From assembly GCF_028764065.1 (NCBI RefSeq), contig NZ_JACOFN010000005.1, positions 1 through 64,000 on the forward strand: a DNA stretch of 64,000 bases, written 5' to 3'. Below are positions 52,172 through 60,138 of this stretch, piece by piece (position 1 is the stretch's first letter; every line of letters starts with the position of its first letter). Origin of the DNA: Fructobacillus sp. CRL 2054 (GTDB lineage Bacteria > Bacillota > Bacilli > Lactobacillales > Lactobacillaceae). The notes beneath the pieces were generated by a model. The model saw only the letters and a list, made by a program, of their open reading frames with translations. It had not been told where the DNA came from and made no database searches. The position numbers were made by a program, and so were the translations under genes.

Positions 52172-53524
52172 TTACTGTCCGTCAGGTGTAAAACTGTCGT
52201 TTTTAATAAAGGATTTAAAGTCTGCATGAACCTCAGTAAAGAGGTCATCTGGACCGTTATAAAGCATTTCGCGTGGGAAGAAGAAGCGCTGGTCGAGCGA
52301 TGCGCGTCCCTTGATAGCTGCGACCAATGTTGAGAGTTCGGAGAGCTCACGTTGGCTGCCATCTGGGAGAACGATTTCAATTTGTGTCCGTGGCTTTTTA
52401 GCCGTTGGCTTGTAATCGTCGTAAGGGAGGTCGTAAGCATCATTTCGGGCCGTGTAATAACGAGGATCGAAGCCGGCTTCCTTGACAATCTTTTCCAAGC
52501 GGTCCAAGTGTGGAGCGCTTTGTTCGTTAATCTGGATGGACTTCAATGGCTTGCGTCCCAAGAAACGGCGGGAAAGGTCAGACAAAATCGTATCGTCTGA
52601 ATCCTGCCAGCCGTTGATAGCGGCCAAGAAGACGTTGTCATCCAAACGAAGGTATTCAGAAACGGTGAGGTCGTGGTCAGGCTGGAAGGCTGGCGCTAAG
52701 AGTGGGCCGACTAAGCTTTTGTCTTCCTTACCACTTGCCAGCAGTTCCTTCACGCGGTACAAGATGTGCTCCAAGAGAATTTCCATCCCACGAGAAACAG
52801 GGTGGAAGTATACCTGAAGATACATTTGATAGCGAGCAACTAGGTAAGATTCCACGGCATGCATACCGCCAATGTTGACGGCAATCCCGTTCTTGTATGG
52901 ACGGAGCATGCGGACAATACGGGAAAGATCGAATTCGCCGTATGAAGCGCCGGTGTAGTAGGCGTCGCGGAGCAAGTAATCCATCCGGTCCACGTCGAGC
53001 TGTGACGAGATGAGCTGGACAACTTGTGGGTTGGGATAGGTTTTGGCGATGACGGATGCGACTTTGTTAGGAAAGTCAGGACCTTCCTGAAGCAAAACTT
53101 CGTGAACTTCAGTGTCGCCCATGATGATTTGCTGGGTCATGGCCTCGTGATCCGTATCAAAGAGGTGTTCGAAGGTGTGGGAGAAAGCACCGTGGCCAAC
53201 ATCGTGAAGAAGAGCGGCTGCAAGAGGTACCATTCGTTCTTCAGGGTTCCAAAGGCCGTCGCCTTCTTCCTTGGTGGCGTAGTACTCGTCGAAGTAGTCA
53301 GTTACACGACGAGCTAGTTCGTAGGCACCAGCACAGTGGCCAAAACGGTCGTGTGTGGCACCGTGGAAAATGGAGTTGGAGACGCCAAGTTGCTGCACAC
53401 GGCGCAAACGTTGGAATTCCTTTGTGTTAATCAAATCCAAAATTAGTTTATCTTGAATGTGGATGAAGTCGTGAATAGGGTCTCGTAGGACTTTTTCTTG
53501 TGCTAATTTTTCCAAAACTTTCAC
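52172..53524 (-). CDS. HD-domain phosphohydrolase (YwfO-like)
   Basis: A protein of about 450 aa with an HD domain at the N-terminal third: RDPIHDFIHI, FGHCAGAYELARRV and HDVGHGAFSHT supply the metal-binding histidines and aspartate. The fold matches the dGTP triphosphohydrolase/YwfO family, which in relatives breaks down dNTPs. Start GTG 53524 and TTG 53515 both fit; AAAGGTG before the TTG favours the shorter one. It diverges from the DUF1934 gene, with a 70-base gap. Confidence 0.88.
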   Translation of the reverse strand: MKVLEKLAQEKVLRDPIHDFIHIQDKLILDLINTKEFQRLRRVQQLGVSNSIFHGATHDRFGHCAGAYELARRVTDYFDEYYATKEEGDGLWNPEERMVPLAAALLHDVGHGAFSHTFEHLFDTDHEAMTQQIIMGDTEVHEVLLQEGPDFPNKVASVIAKTYPNPQVVQLISSQLDVDRMDYLLRDAYYTGASYGEFDLSRIVRMLRPYKNGIAVNIGGMHAVESYLVARYQMYLQVYFHPVSRGMEILLEHILYRVKELLASGKEDKSLVGPLLAPAFQPDHDLTVSEYLRLDDNVFLAAINGWQDSDDTILSDLSRRFLGRKPLKSIQINEQSAPHLDRLEKIVKEAGFDPRYYTARNDAYDLPYDDYKPTAKKPRTQIEIVLPDGSQRELSELSTLVAAIKGRASLDQRFFFPREMLYNGPDDLFTEVHADFKSFIKNDSFTPDGQ

Positions 53525-53594
53525 CTTTCCCTTCGTCAATATACCTATTATAATAGAAAGAAGCAAAACTTGCGAAAAATGAGGGTAAATCAAC

Positions 53595-54017
53595 ATGGCT
53601 GGACAAGCTGTCAAGGTGACTTTTGAATCAAAAATTGTACAAGAAGAGGGCGACGAGTCCTATACAATTGAGGCTGACGGCCGTTTAGTGCAAAAGGGTG
53701 CGGCCTGGTATTTAACCTATGAGGAACTGTTGGAAGGGCAGCCTGCCACTAAGGTTTTGGTGAAGATTGAGCCAGACCATGTGGCCATTACCCGAACGAA
53801 CGTGACGAAAACGCGCCTGGTCTTTGAACGAGGGGTGGTTGACCATCAGCCTTACCAAACCGCAGCCGGAGTCATGATGCTTGGTACCAATACCAGCGAG
53901 TTGCTAATTGATATTGATGAGGAAGAACTGCTTGGTAAAGTCGCGCTGGCTTACAGCCTTTCTGCGAATGGCGAAGTCGTCGGCCGATACCAGGTTTCCT
54001 TGCAATTTGCTCAATAA
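53595..54017 (+). CDS. DUF1934 family protein (YwiB-like)
   Basis: A 140-aa protein predicted to form a calycin-like beta barrel, family DUF1934. Repeated short strands with VLVKIEPDHVAITRTN and LLIDIDEEELLGKVALAY are seen. The family is usually beside rpoE in Firmicutes, as here. Function unknown. GAGGG is 10 bases before the ATG. Confidence 0.85.
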   Translation: MAGQAVKVTFESKIVQEEGDESYTIEADGRLVQKGAAWYLTYEELLEGQPATKVLVKIEPDHVAITRTNVTKTRLVFERGVVDHQPYQTAAGVMMLGTNTSELLIDIDEEELLGKVALAYSLSANGEVVGRYQVSLQFAQ

Positions 54018-54060
54018 TTCAGTATTATTAACTAGTTAGAAGTGCGAAAGGATATAAGCC

Positions 54061-54612
54061 ATGTCACAAATTGAAAACGGTCAACTAAAAGAAGAAATGG
54101 CCCTGGTGGAAATCGCCACGGCAATCCTATCCGAGCAAAAGCAGGCCATGGCCTTTGCTGATTTAGTACAAGCCATTGAGAACTTCCTGGGAGTTGATGA
54201 TGAAAGCTTCAAGTCCCGTTTGTCACAGTTCTACACGGACTTGAACACGGATGGTTCATTTATTTCCCTTGGAAACAACGAATGGGCTTTGCGTGCATGG
54301 TACCCAGTCGATGCCATCGATGAATCAATTCACGAAATTGATGACGAAGAAGAAAAGCCAAAGAAGAAAAAGAAGGCTTCAAAGAAGGTCAACGTCTTTG
54401 CGGATAACGCAAACGATGACGATGTTATCGATTACAACGATGATGATCCTGAAGACGACGACTTTGACGATGTTCCTGATGATGAAAAGACGGACGACGA
54501 TGATGACGCCGACGAACAAGACCAAAAGGACGAATCAATCGACGAACATTTGACAGAATTGGCCGGTTCTGATGACTTGGACGACCTTTCTGACGGTGAT
54601 ACGGAGAACTAA
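54061..54612 (+). CDS. rpoE: DNA-directed RNA polymerase delta subunit
   Basis: Firmicute-specific RNA polymerase subunit, 183 aa. The N-terminal HARE-HTH domain (about 1-90) has FKSRLSQFYTDLNTDG, and the C-terminal half is a disordered tail of Asp/Glu (DDDPEDDDFDDVPDDEK), preceded by a basic patch KKKKKASKK. Delta improves recycling of polymerase and promoter selectivity. GAAAGG precedes the ATG. The length agrees with the family. Confidence 0.96.
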   Translation: MSQIENGQLKEEMALVEIATAILSEQKQAMAFADLVQAIENFLGVDDESFKSRLSQFYTDLNTDGSFISLGNNEWALRAWYPVDAIDESIHEIDDEEEKPKKKKKASKKVNVFADNANDDDVIDYNDDDPEDDDFDDVPDDEKTDDDDDADEQDQKDESIDEHLTELAGSDDLDDLSDGDTEN

Positions 54613-54694
54613 TTTTTTGTAAAAAAATTGCTTGTAGAGGCTTGCTTTTTTTAGGGCCCTTCTGTAATATATATTAATGTGCTAAGCACTGATT

Positions 54695-54768
54695 GCTTCC
54701 GTAACTCAGTTGGTTAGAGTAGGGGATTTTTAATCCCAAGGTCCTCGGTTCGAATCCGAGCGGAAGCA
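54695..54768 (+). tRNA. tRNA-Lys (TTT)
   Basis: Acceptor GCTTCCG/CGGAAGC, D arm AACTCAGTTGGTTAGAG, anticodon loop TTTTTAA (anticodon TTT) closed by GGGGA/TCCCA with a G-A mismatch at the base, T arm CTCGG-TTCGAAT-CCGAG, discriminator A. It reads AAA/AAG. The stem mismatch makes the isotype assignment a little less certain. It lies alone between rpoE and a T-box leader. Confidence 0.8.
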
Positions 54769-54784
54769 CTGATATTCATATCAG
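54769..54784 (+). other. hairpin immediately after tRNA-Lys
   Basis: CTGATAT-TC-ATATCAG, a perfect 7-bp stem starting at the base after the discriminator, perhaps used in 3' end processing. A few bases later, GACCTTGGGA (54787-54796) is an exact complement of TCCCAAGGTC (54734-54743) inside the tRNA. Confidence 0.5.
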
Positions 54785-54805
54785 GAGACCTTGGGAGATT
54801 TCCAG

Positions 54806-54838
54806 AAAAACGTTCGGCAGAAATGTCGAACGTTTTTT
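54806..54838 (+). terminator. terminator of tRNA-Lys
   Basis: AAAACGTTCG / CGAACGTTTT stem with a GCAGAAATGT loop and T6. Confidence 0.85.
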
Positions 54839-54979
54839 GTTTTATTTTGCTAATCATTGTTCTGTAAGTTAGTAAATATAGTTGTATTTCAGTTCAAAAT
54901 TATTATTTTATTGAACTAGTCATGACGGGGATGTAAGCGCTTGTTTTTCATTTTTCTTTCATAATTCTTGAAAAAAGTC

Positions 54980-55008
54980 TTGCATTTGCTAGATGCATCC
55001 TTTATGAT
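54980..55008 (+). promoter_or_regulatory. promoter of the T-box-controlled permease gene
   Basis: TTGCAT (54980-54985), 17-base spacer, TATGAT (55003-55008), 13 bases before the T-box stem I. Confidence 0.75.
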
Positions 55009-55020
55009 AGATTCAACGTA

Positions 55021-55252
55021 AAGAGGACGAGTAAGTTCGATACAGCATACAGCGACGTCATGGTTGGTGAGAATGGCGGGTGTACGGATTGAAGACTACC
55101 TCTTATAAACGACATACGAGTAGCGCGTGAAAGTATGCCCGGTTTGACCAACCGTTACATCGGTCAGATTAAGGTTACGTGTGTTAACGTAGCAAATTTG
55201 GGTGGTACCACGCGACGGCGTCCCTAGCTTTAAGCTAGGGACGCCTTTTTTT
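55021..55252 (+). promoter_or_regulatory. T-box leader, apparent specifier ACT (threonine)
   Basis: A T-box riboswitch. Stem I base AAGAGG (55021-55026) pairs with CCTCTT (55099-55104). The upper helix AGTTCG (55034-55039) pairs with CGGATT (55085-55090). The 3' side of the specifier loop is GAAGACTA (55091-55098), so by comparison with glyQS-type loops the specifier is ACT at 55095-55097, a threonine codon. The T-box sequence GGGTGGTACCACGCG is at about 55200-55214, followed by the terminator GGCGTCCCTAGC / GCTAGGGACGCC with T7. Uncharged tRNA-Thr would allow read-through into the permease gene. Confidence 0.85.
55217..55252 (+). terminator. T-box terminator
   Basis: GGCGTCCCTAGCTT / AAGCTAGGGACGCC strong stem followed by T7. 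It competes with the T-box antiterminator. Confidence 0.9.
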
Positions 55253-55283
55253 GTTAACACAAACCCGATTAGGAGTGTCTATC

Positions 55284-56660
55284 ATGGCAGAAAAAAATAA
55301 TGAATTAAATCGATCCCTTTCATCATTCCAAATGGAAATGATTGCATTGGGCGGCACCATTGGTGTCGGCCTCTTCATGGGGGCGGCCTCGACCATCCAA
55401 TGGACCGGGCCATCTGTTATCTTGGCCTACCTATTGTCAGGTTTGGTCTTGTACATTGTGATGCGTGCTTTGGGTGAGATGTTGTACATCGACCCTGAAG
55501 TTGGATCCTTTGCAAATTACGCTAAACACTACATTCATCCAGCTGCTGGTTACTTAACGGTATGGGCCAACGTAATTCAGTGGTTGATGGTTGGTATTTC
55601 TGAAACGATTGCCGTTGGAATGTATCTTGACTACTGGTGGCCAGGTATCCCAACTTGGGTAACGGGGGTTGTTGTTTTGGCAACGTTGACGGCCGCCAAC
55701 CTGGTAACGGTTAAGGCCTACGGTTCCATGGAAGCCTGGTTCTCATTGATCAAGGTGTTGACGATTGTCTTCATGATTATCCTTGGTTTCATGGTGATCT
55801 TGCTTGGTGTTGGTAACCACGGTCACCCACTTGGTTTCTCAAACCTTTGGACACACGGTGCATTCTTCGCCGGTGGCTTCAAGGGCTTCATGTTCGCCTT
55901 GTCAATCGTTATGACGTCATACCAAGCCATTGAATTGATTGGAATCACGGCTGGTGAAGCCAAGGATCCACAAACGGCCATCGTGAAATCAATCAAGTCC
56001 ATTGTGGCTCGTATCTTGATTTTCTACGTTGGTTCAATCTTCGTAATTATCACGATTTACCCTTGGAACCAGTTGGACCAAGTTGGTTCACCATTCGTTG
56101 AGACTTTCTCACGTGTTGGAATTACGGCAGCCGCTGGTATCATTAACTTCGTTATGATGACGGCCGCTATCTCAGCATTGAACTCAGGTTTGTTCTCATC
56201 ATCTCGTATGCTTTACACGCTTGCTATGAACAAGGAAATTTCTCCTAAGTTCTTGAAGTTGTCAAAGCGCCGCGTTCCAGAAGTTGCCGTTTTGGCCATG
56301 TCAGCCGGTATCTTTCTTGGTATTGTTTTGAACGCCTTGTTGCCACTCATCTGGCACGACTCATCAAAGGTCTTCGTCATGGTTTATTCCGCTTCAACTT
56401 TGCCAGGAATGGTGCCATGGTTTGTTATTCTTTGGAGTCAAATCAAGTTCCGTAAGGAACACCCAGAGTACTTGGAAGGACATCCATTTAAGTTGGCCAT
56501 GTCACCAATTTCAAACTACTTTGCAATGTTCATGCTCTTGATTACTTTGGTCTTCATGACAATCAACCCTGATACGCAGATTCCATTGTTGATTGGATTC
56601 TCACTGTTGGCCTTGGTTTTGGTGGTTTACTTTGTTCGTCACCGCAACGATGCTAAATAA
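55284..56660 (+). CDS. amino acid permease (APC/AAT family), probably for threonine
   Basis: A 458-aa APC-superfamily permease with about 12 helices. The family signature IALGGTIGVGLFMGAAS is at residues about 22-38. The sequence fits the AAT (amino acid transporter) subfamily of proton symporters for amino acids, which includes Lys, Ala/Gly/Ser and Thr carriers. The T-box with an ACT specifier points to threonine; the sequence alone does not decide. TAGGAG supports ATG 55284. Confidence 0.88.
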   Translation: MAEKNNELNRSLSSFQMEMIALGGTIGVGLFMGAASTIQWTGPSVILAYLLSGLVLYIVMRALGEMLYIDPEVGSFANYAKHYIHPAAGYLTVWANVIQWLMVGISETIAVGMYLDYWWPGIPTWVTGVVVLATLTAANLVTVKAYGSMEAWFSLIKVLTIVFMIILGFMVILLGVGNHGHPLGFSNLWTHGAFFAGGFKGFMFALSIVMTSYQAIELIGITAGEAKDPQTAIVKSIKSIVARILIFYVGSIFVIITIYPWNQLDQVGSPFVETFSRVGITAAAGIINFVMMTAAISALNSGLFSSSRMLYTLAMNKEISPKFLKLSKRRVPEVAVLAMSAGIFLGIVLNALLPLIWHDSSKVFVMVYSASTLPGMVPWFVILWSQIKFRKEHPEYLEGHPFKLAMSPISNYFAMFMLLITLVFMTINPDTQIPLLIGFSLLALVLVVYFVRHRNDAK

Positions 56661-56669
56661 GATTTCTTA

Positions 56670-56696
56670 AAAGAAGCCTTCGGGCTTCTTTTTTTG
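56670..56696 (+). terminator. terminator after the permease gene
   Basis: AAGAAGCC-TTCG-GGCTTCTT with T7, a tight stem and UUCG loop. Confidence 0.88.
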
Positions 56697-56757
56697 ATGG
56701 CTAAAGTCGGGCAGTTCACGTTATAATGAACAGAGAAAATCATTTATGGAGGTCGAA

Positions 56758-57525
56758 ATGACTAGAAAAGAAGTACGCCAACAATTAAAGGCGGACGCAC
56801 GGGAGAAGATGTCTGGGAACTGGTTATACTTAGTCCTTGTGACCTTGCCAGCGGTGATGTTTTCTTGGATTGGCGACCGAGCCTTTAACCGATTCGACGC
56901 ACTTTCAGCTGTTAACAACGTATCATCAATGGATGTTCATGAATTCTCAAATACTTTTGGGGATGGGAGCTTGTTTAACCTAACGACGCCATCCATGATG
57001 TCCTTTGGTGATGGAACAGCAATGGGCATTTTGGCATTCTTTGCGGCTACTGCAGCTACTTACTCTTTGTTGGATTACAGTCGTGCTGAGAAGAAGTTGC
57101 CACATCCATTCTTGCAAGCGATTGAAGCTTACAAGACAAAGGGGCTCTTTGTTGGAACCATTGCCGTTGCTGTTTTGCAATTGATTAGGACGGTTCTATG
57201 GACCTTTGTCTTTATTATTCCAGGAATTATCAAGTCTTTCTCATACTCACAGGCCTTTTATGTTTTGAAAGATGCCAAGGCAAACGGGGAAGATATCCGC
57301 TACCGTGATGCCATTACTCGCTCCCGTGAGTTGATGGACGGTCACAAGTGGGAATACTTCGTTTTGCAGTTGTCCTTCCTTGGTTGGTCTATCTTGGCCT
57401 ACCTCGTTTTGGGACTTGGAATGATTATCTTGCTACCATACATGTATCTCACTTATGCTGGTTACTATGACTACTTGAAGAAGGATTTGGCAGAAAAGAA
57501 TGCTGCTGAAAGCGTAACTGAATAA
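56758..57525 (+). CDS. DUF975 family membrane protein
   Basis: A 255-aa protein with about five or six helices. The family signature lies in the N-terminal REVRQQLKADAREKMSGNW-like start, helix AFFAATAATYSLLDYSR, and the VLWTFVFIIPGIIKSFSYSQAFYVLKD block. DUF975 proteins of unknown function occur widely in Firmicutes. Start ATG 56758 has GGAGG nine bases upstream; an earlier in-frame start overlaps that site. Single gene with a terminator. Confidence 0.88.
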   Translation: MTRKEVRQQLKADAREKMSGNWLYLVLVTLPAVMFSWIGDRAFNRFDALSAVNNVSSMDVHEFSNTFGDGSLFNLTTPSMMSFGDGTAMGILAFFAATAATYSLLDYSRAEKKLPHPFLQAIEAYKTKGLFVGTIAVAVLQLIRTVLWTFVFIIPGIIKSFSYSQAFYVLKDAKANGEDIRYRDAITRSRELMDGHKWEYFVLQLSFLGWSILAYLVLGLGMIILLPYMYLTYAGYYDYLKKDLAEKNAAESVTE

Positions 57526-57529
57526 GAAT

Positions 57530-57559
57530 TAAAAGTTCTAGTTTTCTAGAATTTTTTTT
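57530..57559 (+). terminator. terminator after the DUF975 gene
   Basis: AAAGTTCTAG / CTAGAATTTT stem around TTTT, followed by a T run; AT-rich, moderate strength. Confidence 0.7.
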
Positions 57560-57673
57560 GTATTCTTATTTTAAAATTATCGAATGTTTTGATTTTGTAT
57601 AAATTAAACGGTTGTTTTGATTAAAGCTCGGTAAATTCCGAATGCTTTTTAACAAGCTCTTTCTAATCTTTGC

Positions 57674-57702
57674 TTGTGTAAATAAAATGGAAGTGATATG
57701 CT
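57674..57702 (+). promoter_or_regulatory. promoter of the pyr/car operon
   Basis: TTGTGT (57674-57679), 17-base spacer, TATGCT (57697-57702). Transcription would start near 57710, just ahead of the PyrR hairpin. Confidence 0.65.
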
Positions 57703-57719
57703 AGAAAAAATCGAATCAC

Positions 57720-57751
57720 ACCTTTAAAGTTGATCAGAGAATCACCAAGGT
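57720..57751 (+). promoter_or_regulatory. PyrR-binding anti-antiterminator hairpin
   Basis: Lower stem ACCTT (57720-57724) / AAGGT (57747-57751), an internal loop, upper stem TGAT (57731-57734) / ATCA (57741-57744), and the hexaloop CAGAGA (57735-57740), which fits the CNGNGA hexaloop recognised by PyrR with UMP in Bacillus. The hairpin uses the same bases as the antiterminator arm TTGATCAGAG. Confidence 0.75.
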
Positions 57752-57912
57752 ATGCGATTGCGGTTGTTTGCCCTCCCTGTAAAGGGACGAGTGCCACCTT
57801 CGGTGGAAACAAGTGAAGCTTTTTTAGCAAAACAAAAAAACTCGGTTCGGCGAAGAATCCAATACTATATCTGAAATGACAAAGCTCTGATCAATTGATC
57901 AGGGCTTTTTTT
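57730..57912 (+). promoter_or_regulatory. pyr attenuator: antiterminator, structured insert and terminator
   Basis: TTGATCAGAG (57730-57739) is an exact complement of CTCTGATCAA (57885-57894), the left arm of the terminator GCTCTGATCAATTGATCAGGGC with T7 (57884-57912). With the hairpin above this gives the three-way switch of PyrR control. Between the arms lies an extra domain: TTGTTT (57764-57769) / AAACAA (57807-57812) enclosing TCCCT-GTAA-AGGGA and CCACC-TTC-GGTGG hairpins. Confidence 0.7.
57881..57912 (+). terminator. attenuator terminator of pyrB
   Basis: AGCTCTGATCAATTGATCAGGGCT followed by T7. Its left arm is also the target of the antiterminator. Confidence 0.88.
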
Positions 57913-57933
57913 GTCGGGTATTTGGAGGAAATG

Positions 57934-58866
57934 ATGAACCAGAATGTGCATAACTTAGTGGACTTGGAAGATTTATCCAAGGAAGAACTAAAGCAACTTT
58001 TAGATACCGCCATTGCTTATCAAGAGGGGGCGGCGGTTCCAAAGTTAAAGCGGGATGTTAAGGTAGCTAATCTTTTCTTTGAAAATTCAACACGAACGGT
58101 GACCTCCTTTCAGACGGCGGAGCACCGCTTGGGCTTGAGCCGATTTGATGTCAACATTAACGGCTCTTCGGTGAAGAAGGGCGAAAGCCTAGCCGACACG
58201 GTTAAAACGGTGCAGGCCATCGGCATGGACCTGACGGTCATCCGCCATAGCGAAACTGGTTGGTATAAGGCGCTGGAAGGTGATTCAAACATTCATCTGT
58301 CTTTGGTGAATGCGGGCGACGGCGCAGGCGTGCATCCCTCACAAACACTGTTGGATTTGATGACAATCCAAAAGGAGTTCGGCGACTTTTCCGGTTTGAA
58401 AATTGCCATTGTTGGTGACCTTTCCCACTCACGGGTGGCAAAGTCCGATGCCAAGATTTTTAAAGAGTTGGGGATGCAGGTCTACTTTGCTGGGCCAAAA
58501 GAATGGTGGAGTGAAGAGCTAGCAGAGTATGGCCAGTTCGAAGAAATCGACAATTTGCTTGATCAAGTTGACGTGCTGATGTGCTTGCGAGTCCAGCTAG
58601 AGCGACTAGAGGAAAGTGGTCGGGATAACTTCACGGCGGACGCTTACCACGAGGACTATGGACTGACAAAGGCCCGGGCGAAGCGGATGAAGGATACGGC
58701 CATTATCATGCATCCGGCTCCGGTGAACCGGGGTGTTGAAATTGACTCAGAATTGGTGGACGGTGCACAGTCGCGCATCTTTAATCAGATGGCAAACGGG
58801 GTCTACGCCCGAATGGCCATTCTGACGCGTGTATTACAAGAGCAAGGGTTGATGGAGGAAAAGTAA
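57934..58866 (+). CDS. pyrB: aspartate carbamoyltransferase catalytic subunit
   Basis: Joins carbamoyl phosphate and aspartate, the first committed step of UMP synthesis, 310 aa. The carbamoyl phosphate site FFENSTRTVTSFQTAEHRLG is near residue 50, and the aspartate-side MHPAPVNRG motif near 262. GGAGG at 57924-57928 selects ATG 57934 over ATG 57931. No regulatory subunit gene follows, as in other Gram-positives. First gene of the operon; it ends on TAATG shared with pyrC. Confidence 0.95.
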   Translation: MNQNVHNLVDLEDLSKEELKQLLDTAIAYQEGAAVPKLKRDVKVANLFFENSTRTVTSFQTAEHRLGLSRFDVNINGSSVKKGESLADTVKTVQAIGMDLTVIRHSETGWYKALEGDSNIHLSLVNAGDGAGVHPSQTLLDLMTIQKEFGDFSGLKIAIVGDLSHSRVAKSDAKIFKELGMQVYFAGPKEWWSEELAEYGQFEEIDNLLDQVDVLMCLRVQLERLEESGRDNFTADAYHEDYGLTKARAKRMKDTAIIMHPAPVNRGVEIDSELVDGAQSRIFNQMANGVYARMAILTRVLQEQGLMEEK

Positions 58867-60128
58867 TGGACAAAATCATTAAGAACGTAGTTATTGACGG
58901 TCAGAAGTCAGCCATTGTCATTTCCGATGGCAAGATTGCTGGTCTTGGTCGGGCTTTTGCAGCCAAGCCGGGTTCTGAAATTATCGATGGAAAGGGGATG
59001 ACTGCCATCCCCGGCCTCGTCGACGTACACGTTCACTTCCGCGACCCTGGTTTAACCGAGAAGGAAACGATTCGAACGGGTTCTGAGGCAGCAGCGGCCG
59101 GCGGTTTCACAACGGTCTTGACTATGCCAAACGTATTGCCCGTCGTTGACCAGGTGGACACCTTGAAAAAGCAAATCGCTCTGAATAAAGAAAAGGGCCT
59201 GGTGAAAGTCGGACAGATTGCGGCCATTACGGACGAACTAACAACGAACCGGGTGACGGATATCGGGAACTTAAAGCAAGTCGGTGCCAAGGCTTTCTCA
59301 AACGATGGGCACGGTGTGCAAGAAGCTAAAACGATGTTGGAAGCGATGAAGGCCATGGCGAAAGCCGGCGGCATCATGACGGTTCACCTGGAAGACAACG
59401 GACTGGCTGATGGAGGAGTCGTTGACCCAGCGGCCAGCGAACGCCTTGGACTACCTGGCTTAACCGCACTGTCGGAAAACACGCAGCTAGCTCGAGACAT
59501 CGAACTGGTTCGAGCAACGGGTTGCCGCTACCATGTGGCCCACGTTTCAAGTAAGCAGTCAGTGGAATTGATTCGCCAAGCCAAGAAAGAGGGCTTGCCC
59601 ATCACGGCCGAAGTCAGTCCTCACCACTTGTTCTTAGATGAAAGCATGATTGAAGGTGACAATACGAATTTCAAGATGAACCCACCGTTGCGAACAAAGG
59701 AAGACCGTTACGCTTTGATTGCCGGTTTGCTTGACGGCACCATCGACATGATTGCTTCCGACCATGCACCGCATACGGAAAAAGATAAGGCCGGTTCGAT
59801 TGCCGATTGCGCCTTCGGCATTGTCGGCTTGGAAACGACTTTGCCATTGGTTTACGAACACTTTGTGGCCTCGGGATTAGTCGATTTGAAGACGGCGGTT
59901 TCCTGGTTGAATAAGAAACCGATTGAAGGGTTTGAGTTGGACGAAGCCGGTCAGTTGCGAGCGGGGGATGCCGCTGACATCGTCTTGTTGGACGTTGACC
60001 AGGCATTTTGGATTAATCCGGCAAGCTTCCACTCCAAGGGTAAGAACACGCCCTTTGCAGGAGAAGAAGTACACGGATTAGTGATGAAAACCTTTGTGGA
60101 CGGCCAACTGGTCTTTTCAAAAGAATAA
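58866..60128 (+). CDS. pyrC: dihydroorotase
   Basis: Zinc amidohydrolase that closes carbamoyl aspartate to dihydroorotate, 420 aa. The metal-binding HVHFRDPG motif is near residue 57 and DMIASDHAPHTEKDKAG near 300, both typical of the type I dihydroorotases. It begins on the last base of the pyrB stop codon. Cotranscribed with carA and carB. Confidence 0.96.
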   Translation: MDKIIKNVVIDGQKSAIVISDGKIAGLGRAFAAKPGSEIIDGKGMTAIPGLVDVHVHFRDPGLTEKETIRTGSEAAAAGGFTTVLTMPNVLPVVDQVDTLKKQIALNKEKGLVKVGQIAAITDELTTNRVTDIGNLKQVGAKAFSNDGHGVQEAKTMLEAMKAMAKAGGIMTVHLEDNGLADGGVVDPAASERLGLPGLTALSENTQLARDIELVRATGCRYHVAHVSSKQSVELIRQAKKEGLPITAEVSPHHLFLDESMIEGDNTNFKMNPPLRTKEDRYALIAGLLDGTIDMIASDHAPHTEKDKAGSIADCAFGIVGLETTLPLVYEHFVASGLVDLKTAVSWLNKKPIEGFELDEAGQLRAGDAADIVLLDVDQAFWINPASFHSKGKNTPFAGEEVHGLVMKTFVDGQLVFSKE

Positions 60129-60138
60129 GGAGAATGGG

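Noticed and set aside
54619-54652. Terminator after rpoE
   Set aside because: Only A/T runs with a two-pair GC core can pair; it may act weakly but is not supported well enough to list.
54930-54950. cre-like TGTAAGCGCTTG upstream of the T-box promoter
   Set aside because: It lacks the closing CA half of the consensus and lies over 30 bases upstream of the -35. Weak evidence.
57895-57933. Longer reading of pyrB beginning inside the attenuator terminator
   Set aside because: It has no ribosome binding site, covers the terminator stem, and adds residues absent from the PyrB family. GGAGG places the start at 57934.
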